Of a DNA stretch of 64,000 nucleotides, positions 21,631-34,322 are shown in pieces. Source of the stretch: Diphasiastrum complanatum (Eukaryota > Streptophyta > Lycopodiopsida > Lycopodiales > Lycopodiaceae); assembly GCA_029204225.1 (NCBI GenBank), contig CM055112.1, forward strand, positions 45,677,563-45,741,562, in the 5' to 3' direction. The notes under the pieces are model-generated. The model did not search any database, had not been told where the DNA came from, and saw only the letters and a program-made list of their open reading frames with translations. Numbering within the stretch: position 1 is the first letter of the stretch; the number at the start of each line of letters is the position of its first letter. Position numbers and translations under genes: made by a program.

Positions 21631-22510
21631 TGTTGGATTTACTCCCACTCTCCTAAATGCTTTTTTTTAATCTGCCTCCATTGTTGCTGCATATTTACTA
21701 ACGCTGTCAGCAGCCTGCATATTTACACACAAATTTGCACAGACAAATAAAAGGTAAAAGAATCGCAAACACTGTGTTTTTACACAGGTTATGGTGATAG
21801 ACAAAAAGGTGACACTACCCTACAGAATGCCGAAGGTTCCCTAAAAGCTAAGGTGTTCTGTAAATCTTATCCTAAGGCCATTCGTAAGTGTGACCCAATT
21901 TTTGCATCATCACCAACGTTCACTTCAGCACTGGTTGACGTTGCACCTTTTTTATGCTCACTCCATGCAGTTGCGCTAACAGATTGGACAATGATTGCAA
22001 CCACCCACAATCTCCTACAAACAGCACATTCAGTCTGTACTTTCACATCTGCACACCTGTAATGTTATGTATATATACAAATTTAGGACACCATTCAGAT
22101 GATGATGATCAGATGATCAAGTGAGAGAAGAAGAGACTAAGATAGAAGAGGTTTCATTCCTCATTATAGACAAAATAAGCTTCGTAGGGCACGCGATTTC
22201 GTACGCTATTATAATGTGCTCTCCCGCATTATCAACTTGTATACATGATATACACTGCTTTTTGTTCTGCATTCGAATTTGTGTTAATATTGCTATGCTT
22301 GTTCTTCATTTTGTCTGATCTTTCTAGTTGCTCTTTCTGGTAATAGACGATCAACTTTTAGTCTTGTCTTTCGCGAATAATTCGCGATTAATTATCAGTC
22401 GAGCACAGTCTAGCTCTTCGAAATCATTCGCGACAGATAATTTGTTTTTCAATTCATGACAAATTATTCATCTAGTGCTTCATCCATTAAATGTTTGCCT
22501 GCATAACATT
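21631..22510 (+). mobile_element. 5' LTR of the large Copia element, cassette A
   Basis: Starts TGTTGGATTTACTCC, the same start that follows the polypurine tract at 61251-61259 in cassette C. TATATATA at 22070-22077 is a likely LTR TATA box. The U5 part has several TCGCGA palindromes (22367-22435). The right end is approximate because no primer-binding site is visible; the junction to gag at about 22510-22521 seems deleted. Copies: 41997 (B) and 56472 (C). Confidence 0.7.
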
Positions 22511-22520
22511 AGTTGTTACA

Positions 22521-25246
22521 GGTGCAGAAGAGAAACCCGAAGCGGATGACGCGGCAATTGCCAGATGAAAGTTCAAGGATGGAAAAGCTTTTGCGCTGAT
22601 CATCCTCAACATCACGATACCCAGATCGGCCATGTATCCGAGGCTCAGACATTAAAAGAAGTCTGGGACATTTTGAGCACACTATATGAAGTGGAAGATA
22701 TAGCTTCCAAGCTACATCTCAGGAAGAAATTCTACTCCCTCAAGATGACGAATGGTGATTCTCTGCAGAATCACATTAATCAATTCAAGAACCTGCTAAG
22801 ACAAATGGCCACTGTCGAATCTGTCATAGACGATCAAGACGCAGTGATGCAACTGCTTACAAGCTTGCCAAGTTCTTATGATAGCTGGGTGATGATCATC
22901 ACGACTCATCCAGAATTGACTCTTTCGAGAGTCATTACTATGTTGTTGCAGGAAGACACGCGAAGGAATGAAGCCTCGAGTTCCTCAGCTGATTCTCATG
23001 CCTTGTACACCAACAAGAGCACGAAAAAGCAGAAGAAGAAGAAGAAAGGCCCAAAGCAATCAAAGCCAGACTAGAAACTAGCTCAACACAAGAACAGTCA
23101 AATCCGCAGACAAAGAAGAAGCTGTTCTGCAGATACTGCAAACAAAACAACCACGAAATACAAGACTGTCGCATACTTCAAGCAAAGAACAACAACAAAG
23201 GGCAGTCGAATCAAGAGGTGAATGCAGTTGCAAAAGCTCCATAGCCTATTCAAAAAATGGATCATGATGCCTTCATGACCAACCATCAACGAACATCCGA
23301 CGATAGTTCTTGGTTCCTGGATTACGGAGCCACTCAGCACATAACTAGCCTCATTGGCTATTTCGAGTCCTATACACCTTACAGTACTCAAAAATTTATT
23401 CACCTTGGCGACAATAGCACATAAGCTAGTAAAGATGAAGGCACTGTAAGATTATGCTTTGCGAATGATCAATCTAAGCTACTCTCTAAAGTCCTGTATG
23501 TACCAAAGTTATCTATGAATCTATTCTGTGTAAGCAAAATCACAGATTTAGGACATAGACTAGAATTCGAATGTGATCAATGTAAAGTAGTTGATAGGAC
23601 AGGCAAGATCCTAGCACTCGGAAAGAGGCATGGATACTTGTATAAATTAAGTCATTGCTTTTCTGCCTCTAGTCAAGCTCTCAGTACTTCAATTCATTCA
23701 AATAAAGGTTTAATTTGGCATTATAGACTTGGTCATTTAAATCATGCTGTTGTACAATGAATGTCTAGACAATCTATTGTTCTTGATCTTGACTATCCTC
23801 GCAAAAAAGTCGAGTTACCTGTTTGTCAAGACTGTCTAATTGGTAAACAGACTAGGAAACCATTTAAGTCAAGCCATCAACATGTTGCTAGAGGATTGCT
23901 AGATGTTGTACATTCATATATTTGTGGCCCGATGAAAAATACTTCGTTGAAGGATGCCAAGTATATTATAAACTTTATTGACGAATTCTCCAGAAGAACG
24001 ATGGTGTATTTCATAAAGAAAAAATCAGAAGCCTTCAACTGCTTCAGAATCTTCAAGGAGCATGTAGAAAAGGAGATTGGAAGGACGATCAAGGCCCTAA
24101 GGTCAGACAATGGTGGAGAATATATCTCTGTCGAGTTTAAGGAGTACTGCCAAAGCCAAGGCATTGAGCAGCAATTCATCACTCCTTACAGTCCTCAGTC
24201 TAACGGCTTAGCTGAGAGGAAGAACCGTACTCTGGTTGAATATGCTAAATGTATGCTATAGCATGCATCGTTGCCCAAGAGATTCTAGGCTGAAGCTGTC
24301 TCCACTGCAGTTTATGTCCAGAACAGATGTTTGACCAAGGCCCTCTCAGACAAGACACCCCACGAGATGTGGACAGACTCTAAGCCTTCTTTGAAGAACC
24401 TAAGAGTGTTCGGGTGCATTGCCTACACGCAGATCCCAAAAGACACAAGAAAGAAATTGGACTTCCAAGGTCTCAAGACCATCCTGATTGGATATACTCC
24501 CTCTGATAACACCTACAAGCTGTACGATCCTGATATCTAGCAAATCTTGTATAGCCGGGATACAATCTTTATCGAGGATCAGTTCGTTGACCTCAAAGAC
24601 AAGGATATTACTCAAGAAGAACCTACATCTCATGCCATTGACACGACAGTCCGAGCTTCTGGCTCAGGCGTGTCTATTGTCGACCCACTTTGAGACAGCG
24701 AATCAGACGAAGATCTTGCTGCTACCCAATAACAAGCCCTAGGATTGGTTCATCAGTTGAATCCTCCCAGAAGATCAAGCCGAGTGCGCACACAGCCCAC
24801 AAGGTATACTCCTGAGTCTGCCTGTCTCTTAATGTAGGAACCAACGACAGTCGAAGAGGCACTTAGCCAACTAGACTCTGATCTATGGAGAGAAGCCATG
24901 GACAGAGAGTATTCCTCTCTGATCAAGAATCAGACATGGTCATTAGTCAAAGCTCCTATTGGCTACAATATTATTGATTGCAAATGGATCTTTAAGATCA
25001 AATATAATGCCAATCGGAGCAATTGATCGAAGGAAGGCTAGACTAGTAGCACGAGGATTTACCCAAATCCCGAATGTCGACTACTATGAGACTTTTAGAC
25101 CAGTTGTCAAACATTTGTCGATCCGAATGCTCTTGTCTTATGCTGCAGCTGCCAACCTCGAAGTACATCAACTTGATGTATAAACAGCCTATCTGAATGG
25201 AGTCATACAAGAAGATATCTACATGATTCAGCCCGAAGGATACGTT
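22521..25246 (+). pseudogene. Large Copia gag-pol, cassette A, truncated in RT
   Basis: Order: Gag (LTLS-type core, residues such as EVWDILSTLYEVEDIAS), knuckle CRYCKQNNHEIQDC, protease with the active site changed to LDYGATQHI (Ser of DSG replaced), GAG-pre-integrase region (WHYRLGHLNHAVV), integrase with CQDCLIGKQ, DEFSRR, LRSDNGGEY and QSNGLAERKNRT, then the RT start (DCKWIFKIKYN, LVARGFTQIPNVDY, LEVHQLDV). It carries several single stops, a frame change in Gag (one G lost relative to cassette C), one at the Gag-knuckle join, and one in RT. Similarity ends at ACGTTC (25246), where 3,242 bp present in C are missing. Integrase is still fairly well kept; the element cannot move on its own. 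Confidence 0.9.
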
Positions 25247-25248
25247 CG

Positions 25249-26308
25249 TTAGTACACGCTTAGAGTACTTTCATTTGCTCTATGTTTGACTCGAAACAAT
25301 CGATCTCCTGGGATGAGAAAATGTTGGACATAAGGGCTATAGAAGTAGTAATAAGCTACCACTTGTCATACTACTTGACAGAAGTCTCTTGGTAGGGGAA
25401 GGTCACTTAGTGCGTACTTCTCATGGGAAGTCTATCGAGGTTAAAAGCTTGCTCAATGGGTTGCAATTGTAAGGTCTGTGTGGTCACTAATATCCATTGT
25501 TGATTTATTTTGATGTATAGTGTGGCCCTTACCAGAAATTCTTTGTTATCGATATCAAGTGCTAAGTCTCCAGTTCGAAGGCCACATACTGTAGTATCGA
25601 GTCCTATGATGGTCATGTAGAGTCTGGTGAAGCGAAGTATAGGACAATATTGTTGTGGTCGGCACTCATCTATCATGTCCTTGATGTTTAGGCCCTTTAT
25701 CTATTGTATGATGATATGTAGTGGTACTGTTCTAGTGGCAAAGACTCCCTCTAAGCTTGGGTGGATGCTTTGAGGTTCTCAACAACTCTAGAAGGTGTGG
25801 GTCTTGTTCTTATCCAGTTTCATATTTATCACTGAGCTTTTAGAACATTCTACTCTCTCCAATTCATTCCTCTCCACACCCAATAATTTTCTTGATGATT
25901 TACATAGCACCTTACCTCTTATGTTGTACACCCATATGCTTAAATATCCTTGTGGAGTAGGTGTGGTCTTGATCATAACTTGTCATTGTTGTTTCCCAAA
26001 GATGGTTCTAGAAAATGTGCATTCCTTTCATCTAGATCTTACGTATCATGACTTGTTTTTGGTGACAAGAAAAACTACAAAAGTTGACAACCCATTCAAA
26101 GTTTTTATAAGTCATCTTCTAATGATAGCATCTATTGCTATGTCTTTTGTTGATGTTCATCCATAGTCATATCTCTCTCTGAATTCAACCACATCACAAT
26201 AGAATGATATTTCAAATATAGTCAGCCTAAGGAAAGCTTTTAAAATATTACAGTTTAGGGCTCTTAGGATGGTATTATATGTTGATGCTCCGACGGTTGG
26301 CATACAAA
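25249..26308 (-). pseudogene. Unidentified decayed coding region, cassette A
   Basis: Two minus-strand stretches read like protein: 25976-25788 (QGYLSIWVYNIRGKVLCKSS) and 25676-25407 (LRFTRLYMTIIGLDTTV, KEFLVRATLYIKINQQW). The frame of the second extends upstream through one stop (GVFATRTVPLHIII). It is rich in beta-type residues. I cannot name the family. It is repeated at 45615-46674 and 63329-64000. Confidence 0.35.
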
Positions 26309-27854
26309 CATTCCCATGTTACTATGGCATGGTTTTTACATGCTCTCTTCTTAAAGTATGTTATTAACACTGTTAGCCCCTTTCAAGTGACCCCATCAAA
26401 ACATCCCTCCCATCAAATTTCATTACCTCTCGTGTAAGTTGTAACTTAGTGAGCATTTTGCCATTGTATCACTTTTTCTCAATGTTTTCCAACTTTTCGA
26501 TTTCAGGCCAAGAAACAGTGTTATTGATTCAAACGATGTTGTATCTCGATTTAGGTGAATGCCTCTTTTTTTTATTGTGTTTCATTTTTCATCAGATATT
26601 TTTTTCTTGAGCTAACACACTTGTGCTAATGCGTGGACTCGGGTTCCAGGGGCCCATGAATCCTATAGCCTGTATATTCCGATGGCACACTAAGGATCAT
26701 GTTGTAGATGAGAAAAACCCAATTTCAAAATTACTCCCTAGGCCTTGGAGGATATTCCACCTTGTCGGGTGCCCATTAACCCTCCCTCTATATTCCAAGA
26801 GATTGGGGCATAACGTTAGTAACGACCATTTTATTAAAAGGAACAACATTCACACTTATGCATTTCATATATAAAACAGTCGACAGTTTGCTTAAAAACC
26901 TAGTTTTCATCACTAGTATAGAGTCATGAGCCATTCCTATAGATACATCAAAAACACTTGCATTTTGGTTACTCATGAAAACACATACAACACCCACATT
27001 ACTGAGCATGATGATTTCTTCATAACTTCTACCTACAGATCTTACAAATATTCATAACTTTTCAAAGAACATCAAGTATATGTGATAGGTAGAAGTACGA
27101 TGAAGAACATTGAGCAACATACATCCTTCATGCTAACACTAACTGATTCCATTCGTTCACACACACAATTAGAGTCAAATCCTTACAAATCACATACATA
27201 GTGTCATAAAACCAGATTGAAAAAGGTACCTCAATTCTGACTTCAGGTCAATGCTTCATGAGGGAGAGGGGCTTGCTGTGACGTGAATTGGTTTGACGTT
27301 TTCTACTTCAACAAGTGAGGCCTCTTGATATAACTTTGTGTATCTTCTCACCAAAGTCCCATGGGATGAGAGTGCCCGTTGCACTGGCTCGCTGACAGAG
27401 GAAGCCTCTTTTCGTGCCTGACCCATGTCGCATCAGTGGCAAAGGTAAGACTTCAGATGAGAGTGATGTGCCTACACTACACTATTCTGATTCCAGTGGC
27501 TGATAGAAAATTGGACTTCCCATTTATCATCCTCAATATTACTTAATATCACCATTTGCTCCTCATGAAATGTATTGCACCATTTAGTATTCTGACCTCT
27601 AGCATTTTTTTTGCTTTCTCGATTAGAAGTTTATGCTCCTCTATGCACTTTCAATAATCAATAGGTCTTGTTTGTTTTTCAGCATCTTTAACTTCTTTGG
27701 CTAGCAACATAGGCATCTGTTTTGCGGACTTCATTTGAACAACTGGTACATGTATCAATAATTTCAAACCATCTGTCGGAAGCCATTGTTTACATATCGA
27801 CAATTGTTTTTCATACATTAACACAACCTCTTTTTCCATATTTTTTTAAAAAAG
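26309..27854. other. Spacer between cassettes A and B, left part
   Basis: No recognised gene. The part 26640-26880 resembles LTR debris. This whole spacer is absent at the B/C junction. Confidence 0.4.
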
Positions 27855-27951
27855 ATCTTCAACAAAGCATTGGGAAAAGACTTGTTTATGAAGCATAGGA
27901 ATTAACTTGGAGTGCTATCAAAGTCTATGCTAAAACTAGTTGAAGAGGGAG
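27855..27951 (+). pseudogene. Copia RNase H tail fragment
   Basis: FNKALGKDLFMKH and a later KSMLKLVEEG stretch (one stop between them) match the end of the Copia remnant at 4555-4654, and end at the polypurine tract GAAGAGGGAG. Only the last 30 or so residues remain. Confidence 0.7.
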
Positions 27952-28600
27952 TGTGAAACATTCAACTAGTTTTATCATATTTTGCTATATTTCCATATTT
28001 GGCATATTGAGGCCAAAACTTGTTTACAGTTAGAGATTGACTTTTCAAAGTTCATTAGTCTAAATGTCATTTGAATAAACACTTTTTGAAAGTGTGGGAA
28101 AGTTAGAATGCGACTTTGAGTAGATTCAAATTTGAATAGTTGGGTACATTGAATCTAGACCCAAAAATAGTAGGGTTAGCATTTTGGTGGGAAAGCCAAG
28201 TGGCCAAATAGGGTTTGGACCTGTTATAAAAGGATGTAACTCATGGAGAGAGCTATCTTCTCTCTTCTCTATCTCATTTCATGCTTATACATGGTTCTTT
28301 TTGGTTCTACTATCCATTGGTGCACTATCTTGGTGATTGCTTGCAATTCTGTGTGTAGAATGATCATTTATTGCTATTTTCGGATCCACACGTGTGAAAT
28401 ACAGTAGCTTGCTGGTTTTGTACGGACAGTAACAATACTTTATCATTTCATTCAAGTTTGATCAAGTTCTATCAGTGTTTGCATCTCATTTTGTGTGTAG
28501 ATGCCGATTTTTCTATATTGGTGAGATTAGAAATGTATTTCTCTTTCTAACCAAAGATCATTTAAGTGGATTGGATCTTAAGGATCTGAAATCCTTCACA
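27952..28600 (+). mobile_element. Copia LTR (649 bp)
   Basis: Runs from TGTGAAACATTC, directly after the polypurine tract, to CCTTCACA. It aligns along its length with the minus-strand LTR at 18071-18684. TATAAAAGGATG near 28225 is the likely TATA box. CCACACGTGTGAA at 28386-28398 and GTACGGAC at 28420-28427 form the motif pair seen elsewhere in the window. Confidence 0.8.
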
Positions 28601-29180
28601 AGATACACTTGAGATATTATGCTTCATGAGCTTATTCTTAGATTTATAAAAAGTTCTGTTTTGTGCACTAATACTATGTGTTTAGATAAATTAATTTGTT
28701 ATGAAAACTTGTATTGGATACTTTTTATGCAAACTAAAACATCATTATAAAGTATTGAAAATATCTAGATGACAATATTTAGATGACAATTGAGATATGA
28801 ATATTTTATTGAGTTAATATTCAAGTACATATAACAAAATCTCAACGAAAATTACATTAGCTATATGAATTTTGAGCTCCTTTTTTGTTTGTGATATTTT
28901 TGAAAACTATATGAAATTTGCAATGGACATAATTTTATAGTTTCTAACTAATGTCTTTTTAAAAATATGGTATATGCATGTTGAAGATTTTAAAAACTCA
29001 AAAATCTTACCCTTAAAAAAATAATTTTATGCAAAAATGTGATTTTCTTTTTAATATGCTGATTTTTTAGAGTTTTTGAGGGAATCTTCTTAGGAGAAAC
29101 CTTTTCAATTACCCACTCAATAAGTTTAAACCCATTGTACAACTTATCAGAATTTTTTTTTTGAAACAATAACATGCAGG
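28601..29180. other. AT-rich spacer
   Basis: No gene or repeat recognised. Confidence 0.4.
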
Positions 29181-29288
29181 TTTAGGGGGGGTATTGATGT
29201 AGGACCTTTAGTTCTTGAAAGGATGGTAGCATGTTGTTGTCTAGTGGTATAGTAGCATAGCGTGATATATTTAAACAAAGAAACATCC

Positions 29289-29350
<62 letters not shown>

Positions 29351-29757
29351 CATCTCTCATGCCTATAAATAGGGTAAAATTTATGGAGAAAGAGGTTAAG
29401 TAGTCCATTGTTGGTTAGGAGATCATTCTATGAATTTGCATTTGTTGTTGGAACAACTAGTTTTGGATCTTAATAATGGATATTATACTGATGATTTTAG
29501 CTATTGTATGGCTTGTTAATTGTAGGTAAAGGTTCATATCTAAAGGTTCTTCATGTTCTATTATATCTATTCAATGCGAGTGTGGTATTTGTTTGATCAT
29601 AGTAGCAAATTTGGAAATGGTTTGTCTAATATTTGGATAGTGGAGATTAGTGCAATCATTCAATGCCTAGATCTAATATTTGAATCATGTTTTTCACATG
29701 CACTTCATTTGATTGGGAGCAATTTGTTGTCAATTGGCTTGTAAGGAGCTATAGCAA
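29181..29757 (+). mobile_element. Probable LTR start with polypurine tract and TATA box
   Basis: TTTAGGGGGGG (29181-29191) is a polypurine-like run followed by TATTGATGTAGG. CCTATAAATAGGG with TATAAAT at 29364-29370 is a strong plant TATA box. The right end is cut by the start of cassette B or not visible. Confidence 0.4.
29291..29348. repeat. (GA)29 microsatellite
   Basis: A perfect 58-bp dinucleotide tract just before the TATA box at 29364. GAGA tracts near core promoters can bind plant BBR/BPC factors; that role is inference. Confidence 0.95.
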
Positions 29758-30574
29758 TGATATATTATTGATGGCATTGAATTGTCATTTAGCATCAAAT
29801 TGTAGCAATTGTTGGATTATATTAGTTAAGCCTACATTAAAATATTAATGTTAATAAATGTATTATAATCTTCCTATGTTATGAAAATATTAGTTATTGT
29901 ACTGAATTTTACAAAATGTAGCCATGGAAATTTTGAAGATATGTGTTATACTTTCACACAAAGCAAATAAGAGAGGGATGGGGATCATTGAGGGAATCTA
30001 TGCGAGGAGTTGCTATTATATTCCTACAATGTGCCTCCAAATACCTCATCAAGCATAATGTGGGTTCTAAAAATCTTATTGGTAAATCAATCATGCCACA
30101 TGGCAGAAGCGCAGAGAATCTATGCAGCACAGGAACAACTCTGGTCCATGAATGCATATGGCAAAAGTGCTCGACTATTTGGGTCCACAAACATGTATGT
30201 CCATGACTTTATGCTACATGGCACAAATTTAGCATAGAGCTTTAACATGTGGAGATGGCACAAACCTAGTATAGAGCTTGAATATCTGGGGCCGGCCTGG
30301 AAGAGAGGGAACGCGCATTATGGCTATGGAGCAGCACATGTAGCCATTTTCGGCCAGGGGCAGGCCCCACTGGGGAAGTGAAAATTTGTCATATAGCTAG
30401 CTGGACCTGGATGATGGAGGGATTACTGTTTTTTCACATTTGTCAGATTACTGTTTTTGAGATGAATGAGCGTGCTTGTTGGAATTGAAAGAAGAAGAAG
30501 AAGAAGAAGAAGAAGAAAAGAGGAATTGGAAGAAGAGGAAGAGGAAGAGGGAGGAGGTAATATTAATCACGTCG

Positions 30575-31322
30575 ATGGATCATGAGCACATAACTCTCTT
30601 GTCACTCCCCCCCAGCCCATTTGCGATGAGTGTGAAGATGGCTTTGGCAGAGAAAGGGATCAAGTATGAGGTGTTCGAGGAAGAAGCTGCCACTTTCCCT
30701 GTTGTGAAGACTGATCTTCTGCTTCGCTCTAATCCTGTTCACAAGCAAGTGCCCGTGCTCATTCACCGCGGCTTGCCTGTTGCAGAATCGCTGGTCATTC
30801 TGGAATACATCGAACAAACTTGGCCAGCTTCAGATGAGCTTGATCTTAGAAAAGCGCTTCTTCCTCAGTCTCCTTATGAACGATCCGTGGCTCAATTTTG
30901 GGCAGATTTTTGCAATAAAAAGGTACTACCTTAATTTCATCATCAGAGCTACGGGGCAACAAAACAAATCTGCGTTTTCATTCTAGCAATGTATAGATCG
31001 TACATTTGGAGCTACAGTATTATAATAGTCTAACAGTTAATTAGCTGATCGATGTTTCACGAATTAGCTCCACTGAATATGACCAGCGTTTTCATTAGTT
31101 TTTTTTCCTGTTATATTGCAGTTCTGGGAAACGAGTTTGCTGATTATGAAAAAGCTAGATGGTGAGCAAATTCAAGCATGGAATGATACAGCTCAATTAT
31201 ACATCACTCTGGATAGAGAAATGAGAAAACTTCCGTATGGGAAACCCTTCTTTTTTGGGGAGCATCTAACCATTCCGGATCTAGTCCTGGCTCCTCTGGT
31301 ATCATGGATGTCGGATACATGA
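30575..31322 (+). pseudogene. Tau-class GST, truncated copy in cassette B
   Basis: Exon 1 (30575-30922) and the intron (30923-31121) match the intact gene. Exon 2 (from 31122) runs only to LVSW, residue 178, and then reads four foreign residues (MSDT) to a stop at 31322. A 511-bp deletion removed the last 60 residues and the 3' flank. The glutathione site in exon 1 is complete, but part of the C-terminal helical domain, which forms the substrate pocket, is lost. The TATA box seen in cassette A is absent and the promoter is rearranged (two GATTACTGTTTTT copies at 30421 and 30446). A truncated 182-residue protein could be read if transcribed, but function is unlikely. Confidence 0.85.
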
Positions 31323-31736
31323 AATATTCTCATATAAGTCATGCTTGCTCGATCACACTATGGTTGAACCAGATCATGACCTCTGCCATGGTGTATGTCC
31401 TGACTCCTAAAGATATGCAATTAGACAACACAAAATAAGTGCATGGTCCATGTTCATCCTCTCCTTTGAGACTTTGTAAGAGAAACACTCCTAGTAAATG
31501 AATGTGATAGGAGAATACATGAAATTTGCACAAAGTCAAATGACATCCCTTTCGTCCTCTATACACGAGAGTACGAAAGTGAATGCCACAACCCTGTAAA
31601 GGAAAAGGGGCATTACAAGTTTTAGTCCTTGCCCAATGGTACGTTGCCACATGCCTCGATACGACTAGAAATTGTAGCATTCCATGTAGATTAATATGCA
31701 TGCCTCTTTATACATTACTCCTGATTCAGAATGAAT

Positions 31737-31740
<4 letters not shown>

Positions 31741-31796
<56 letters not shown>
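31741..31796. repeat. (TC)28 microsatellite, cassette B
   Basis: A 56-bp dinucleotide tract corresponding to 10947-11026. Confidence 0.97.
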
Positions 31797-31800
<4 letters not shown>

Positions 31801-31807
31801 ACCTCAT

Positions 31808-32761
31808 CTACTTAAAAAGCATATGATTATTTTTGAGCTTGAAGGAATCAAGAGAGAATTTTCTTGTGCTTATTCTCCATCTCAAAATGGGGTTGTCGAA
31901 AGGAAAAATAGATCCTTATGTGAATGTGCTAAAGCAATTCGAATTGAAGCTTCTATGCCTATTGAATTTTGGGGAGAAGCAATAAATTGTGCAAATTATT
32001 TGTGCAATAGACTACCTCACAATACTCCTGCAGGAAGATCACCATATGAAGTCTTATTCAAGAAGAAGCCTAACGTTGATCACCTTAGAGTTTTGGAATG
32101 TACTTGCTTTGTACATATTCCCTTGGAAACAAGGAGAAAAGATGATCCAAATTCAAGCAAAGGGATCGTGGTTGGGTATTCATCCAACAAGAAGGCATAT
32201 AGAATTTATGTTCCCTCTACCTCAATCACAATTGAGAGTAGAGATGTTATATTCCATGTGAACCAGAAATACATCTTTGATGAGGCCGAGATCAAAGAGT
32301 CTTAAAAAGGTTCTCCTATTATCTCTCATGAAGATTATCATGGAGGGATGGGGCCGAGAATTGAGGAGGAATAACCTCGAATCTTCTCGCCTAGAAGATC
32401 ACTAAGAGAAAGATTCGAGCCTAAGAGGCTCTCATATGGTGAAAAAAGCAAACAAATGGAACTTGATTCCACTAGTTATGCATATTTTATCTCACATGAA
32501 GAGCCAAAGGACGTCCAAGAGGCACTCAACTCAAAAGAATGGTTTTTAGCCATGAAGCAGGAATATGATGCATTGATCACCAACAAGACATGGGAGCTTG
32601 TGGATCTTCCATCCAACAAGCATACTATTGGTTGCAAATGGGTTTTTCGAGTCAAATATAATCAAGTTAATCAACAAATATAAGGCAAGACTTTGTGCAA
32701 AGGGCTTTGCCCAAATTCATGGACTTGATTATGAAGAGAACCCCTCGAACAGTGCTATTAT
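31808..32761 (+). pseudogene. Copia integrase/RT fragment, cassette B
   Basis: Same structure and breaks as the cassette A fragment at 11042-11995, with few substitutions (for example NQKYIF for YQKYIF). Confidence 0.87.
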
Positions 32762-32925
32762 GGACAGTGCGCTGATGGTTGTGTCATCATGCCCGATAGA
32801 TCACGCTAAGCAGGACCACCATATATGGATTGCAAAAATGTTGATTTATGCTAGATAGCAGCAATCGCTGGTGATATGTTAGAAATGGCCGAATGTTGGT
32901 TTGAATGTGTAACACCCTGGTGCAT

Positions 32926-34322
32926 TTATTCATAGTGAAAAGTAGTAGGTACATTGATGAAAAAGATATATACACCCCGAAGGGGAAGTTTAAAGAAAAG
33001 TAGTCTCAAACAAGAGCAAAGCTTGCAGTAAAGCTAAGATTAATCCTAATCTTGGTATTAAAAATAACAGTGCATAAACTATGATGATGTCCGTGGGAGT
33101 CTGCCAACTGACTGCAGCAGATCGAAAAAGTGAAGAGGTGGTGAGTCGGCTAATGAAGGGAGATGAGATGTAGCAGACCCAGCCACTGTCGCCCGTTGTA
33201 GAATAGATAGGGCCTGAGCATATTGCAAGGCAATGGAAACACGCTGTTTGAAGGAAGCCACGAGAATAGAACCAAGAATACCTTGACGCTCTGTCGCCTG
33301 ATGAGAACACATGCGAAGAAAATCCTCAAAGCGTCGATGCAAGGTGCTATAAGTCTCAATAGCCAAAGGAAGGAAAGCATCAGTGGGGTGCCTGTCGGAG
33401 TAGTTTTTTTCCTTCTCTTGTGCTACGACGCCTGCCGCTTCTCCTGGTGTGAAGGTAGATCAAGGCAATAGGTCACCACGGGTGGGATCAGCAACAACAA
33501 TCTGCCAAAGTACGAAGCCCATCCCGAGAGAGGACAATGTCAACACGCCTGCGAGAGGAGTGGGACACGGAAGAAGAAAGGACATGAGACTGTTCTCTGA
33601 GGACATGGAAACCTCCATCTCTGGCTATAGCGGCCGCTGCATCTCCGACAACATCATGCGTAGGTGTGCGCTCACTCCCAAAAGGACATCGAAGGAGGTG
33701 GATAGCAATAGCATCAATAGGGTGACCACAAACACACCTGGAGAGACCCAAGATCGAAGGATGAGAAAGCCCCAAGCGAAGACAAAGTGCAGTGGTAAAG
33801 ATGGCCGAAGACAACCGGAAGGAAGGGATAACAGGCCGAGCTGACAGCCATGCCCTGACACCAGGACCCGCACAAGAAAGAAGCCGAGATCGATGCAACG
33901 CCAAAGGAGCCTTAGAGAGCATGCTGGAAAGGGTATGCTTGTGTACGTGCTCCAAGAGGGTCTCTTGCAGGTGATCTGAACTGAAAGTGAGGAGTTGCTC
34001 AAAAGGAGGAAGACAAGCTTGGGCAAAGAGGGGGAGGAGCTCTCGCACAGCGATGAAGAGGTGCTGGAAAGACAGAAAACCACTATCCACATGAGCAATG
34101 CAATCCGCCAAGAGAGGGTGAAAGCCAGAAAGGAATCGAGAAGACAAAGTAGGGGCGACAAAAGCCCAGCTCCCAAGAAAAACTGCAGGTGCAGAAGGAA
34201 CCGTAGAGAGAGACCCACCTCCACAAGAAATGGGTAACCGAGCCTGGTTCCGAGCTAAAAGAGTCTCCACACCATCCAAAGAACCAGGGCCCAAAAGGCG
34301 GCCAAAAACATCCACAAGAGAG
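32926..34322 (-). pseudogene. Non-LTR retroelement remnant, cassette B
   Basis: Same element as 12160-13999 but shorter by a net 400 bp. The deletion removes the RT catalytic ADD region and joins foreign sequence to SLVDVFGRLLG, which creates a 317-residue minus-strand ORF (34441-33488). The CCHC motif and the RRRVDIVL nuclease-like segment remain. An extra base near 33509 changes the end to LADCCC. Confidence 0.7.

Larger units (their letters stand above)
8452..26308 (+). repeat. Segmental duplication, cassette A
   Basis: The first of three long direct copies. The left edge is where similarity to 29758 begins (GATATATTATTGATGGCATTG region). The right edge is CATACAAA at 26301-26308, shared with 46667-46674. 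It contains the only intact GST, the only copy of the non-LTR element that keeps the RT catalytic site, and a truncated large Copia. Offsets to cassette B run from about 21.3 kb at the left to 20,366 bp at the right because of indels. Confidence 0.95.

Noticed and set aside
27952-28600. Solo LTR with target-site duplication
   Set aside because: An RNase H tail and polypurine tract lie directly to the left, so it is a 3' LTR of a truncated element; no target-site duplication can be defined.
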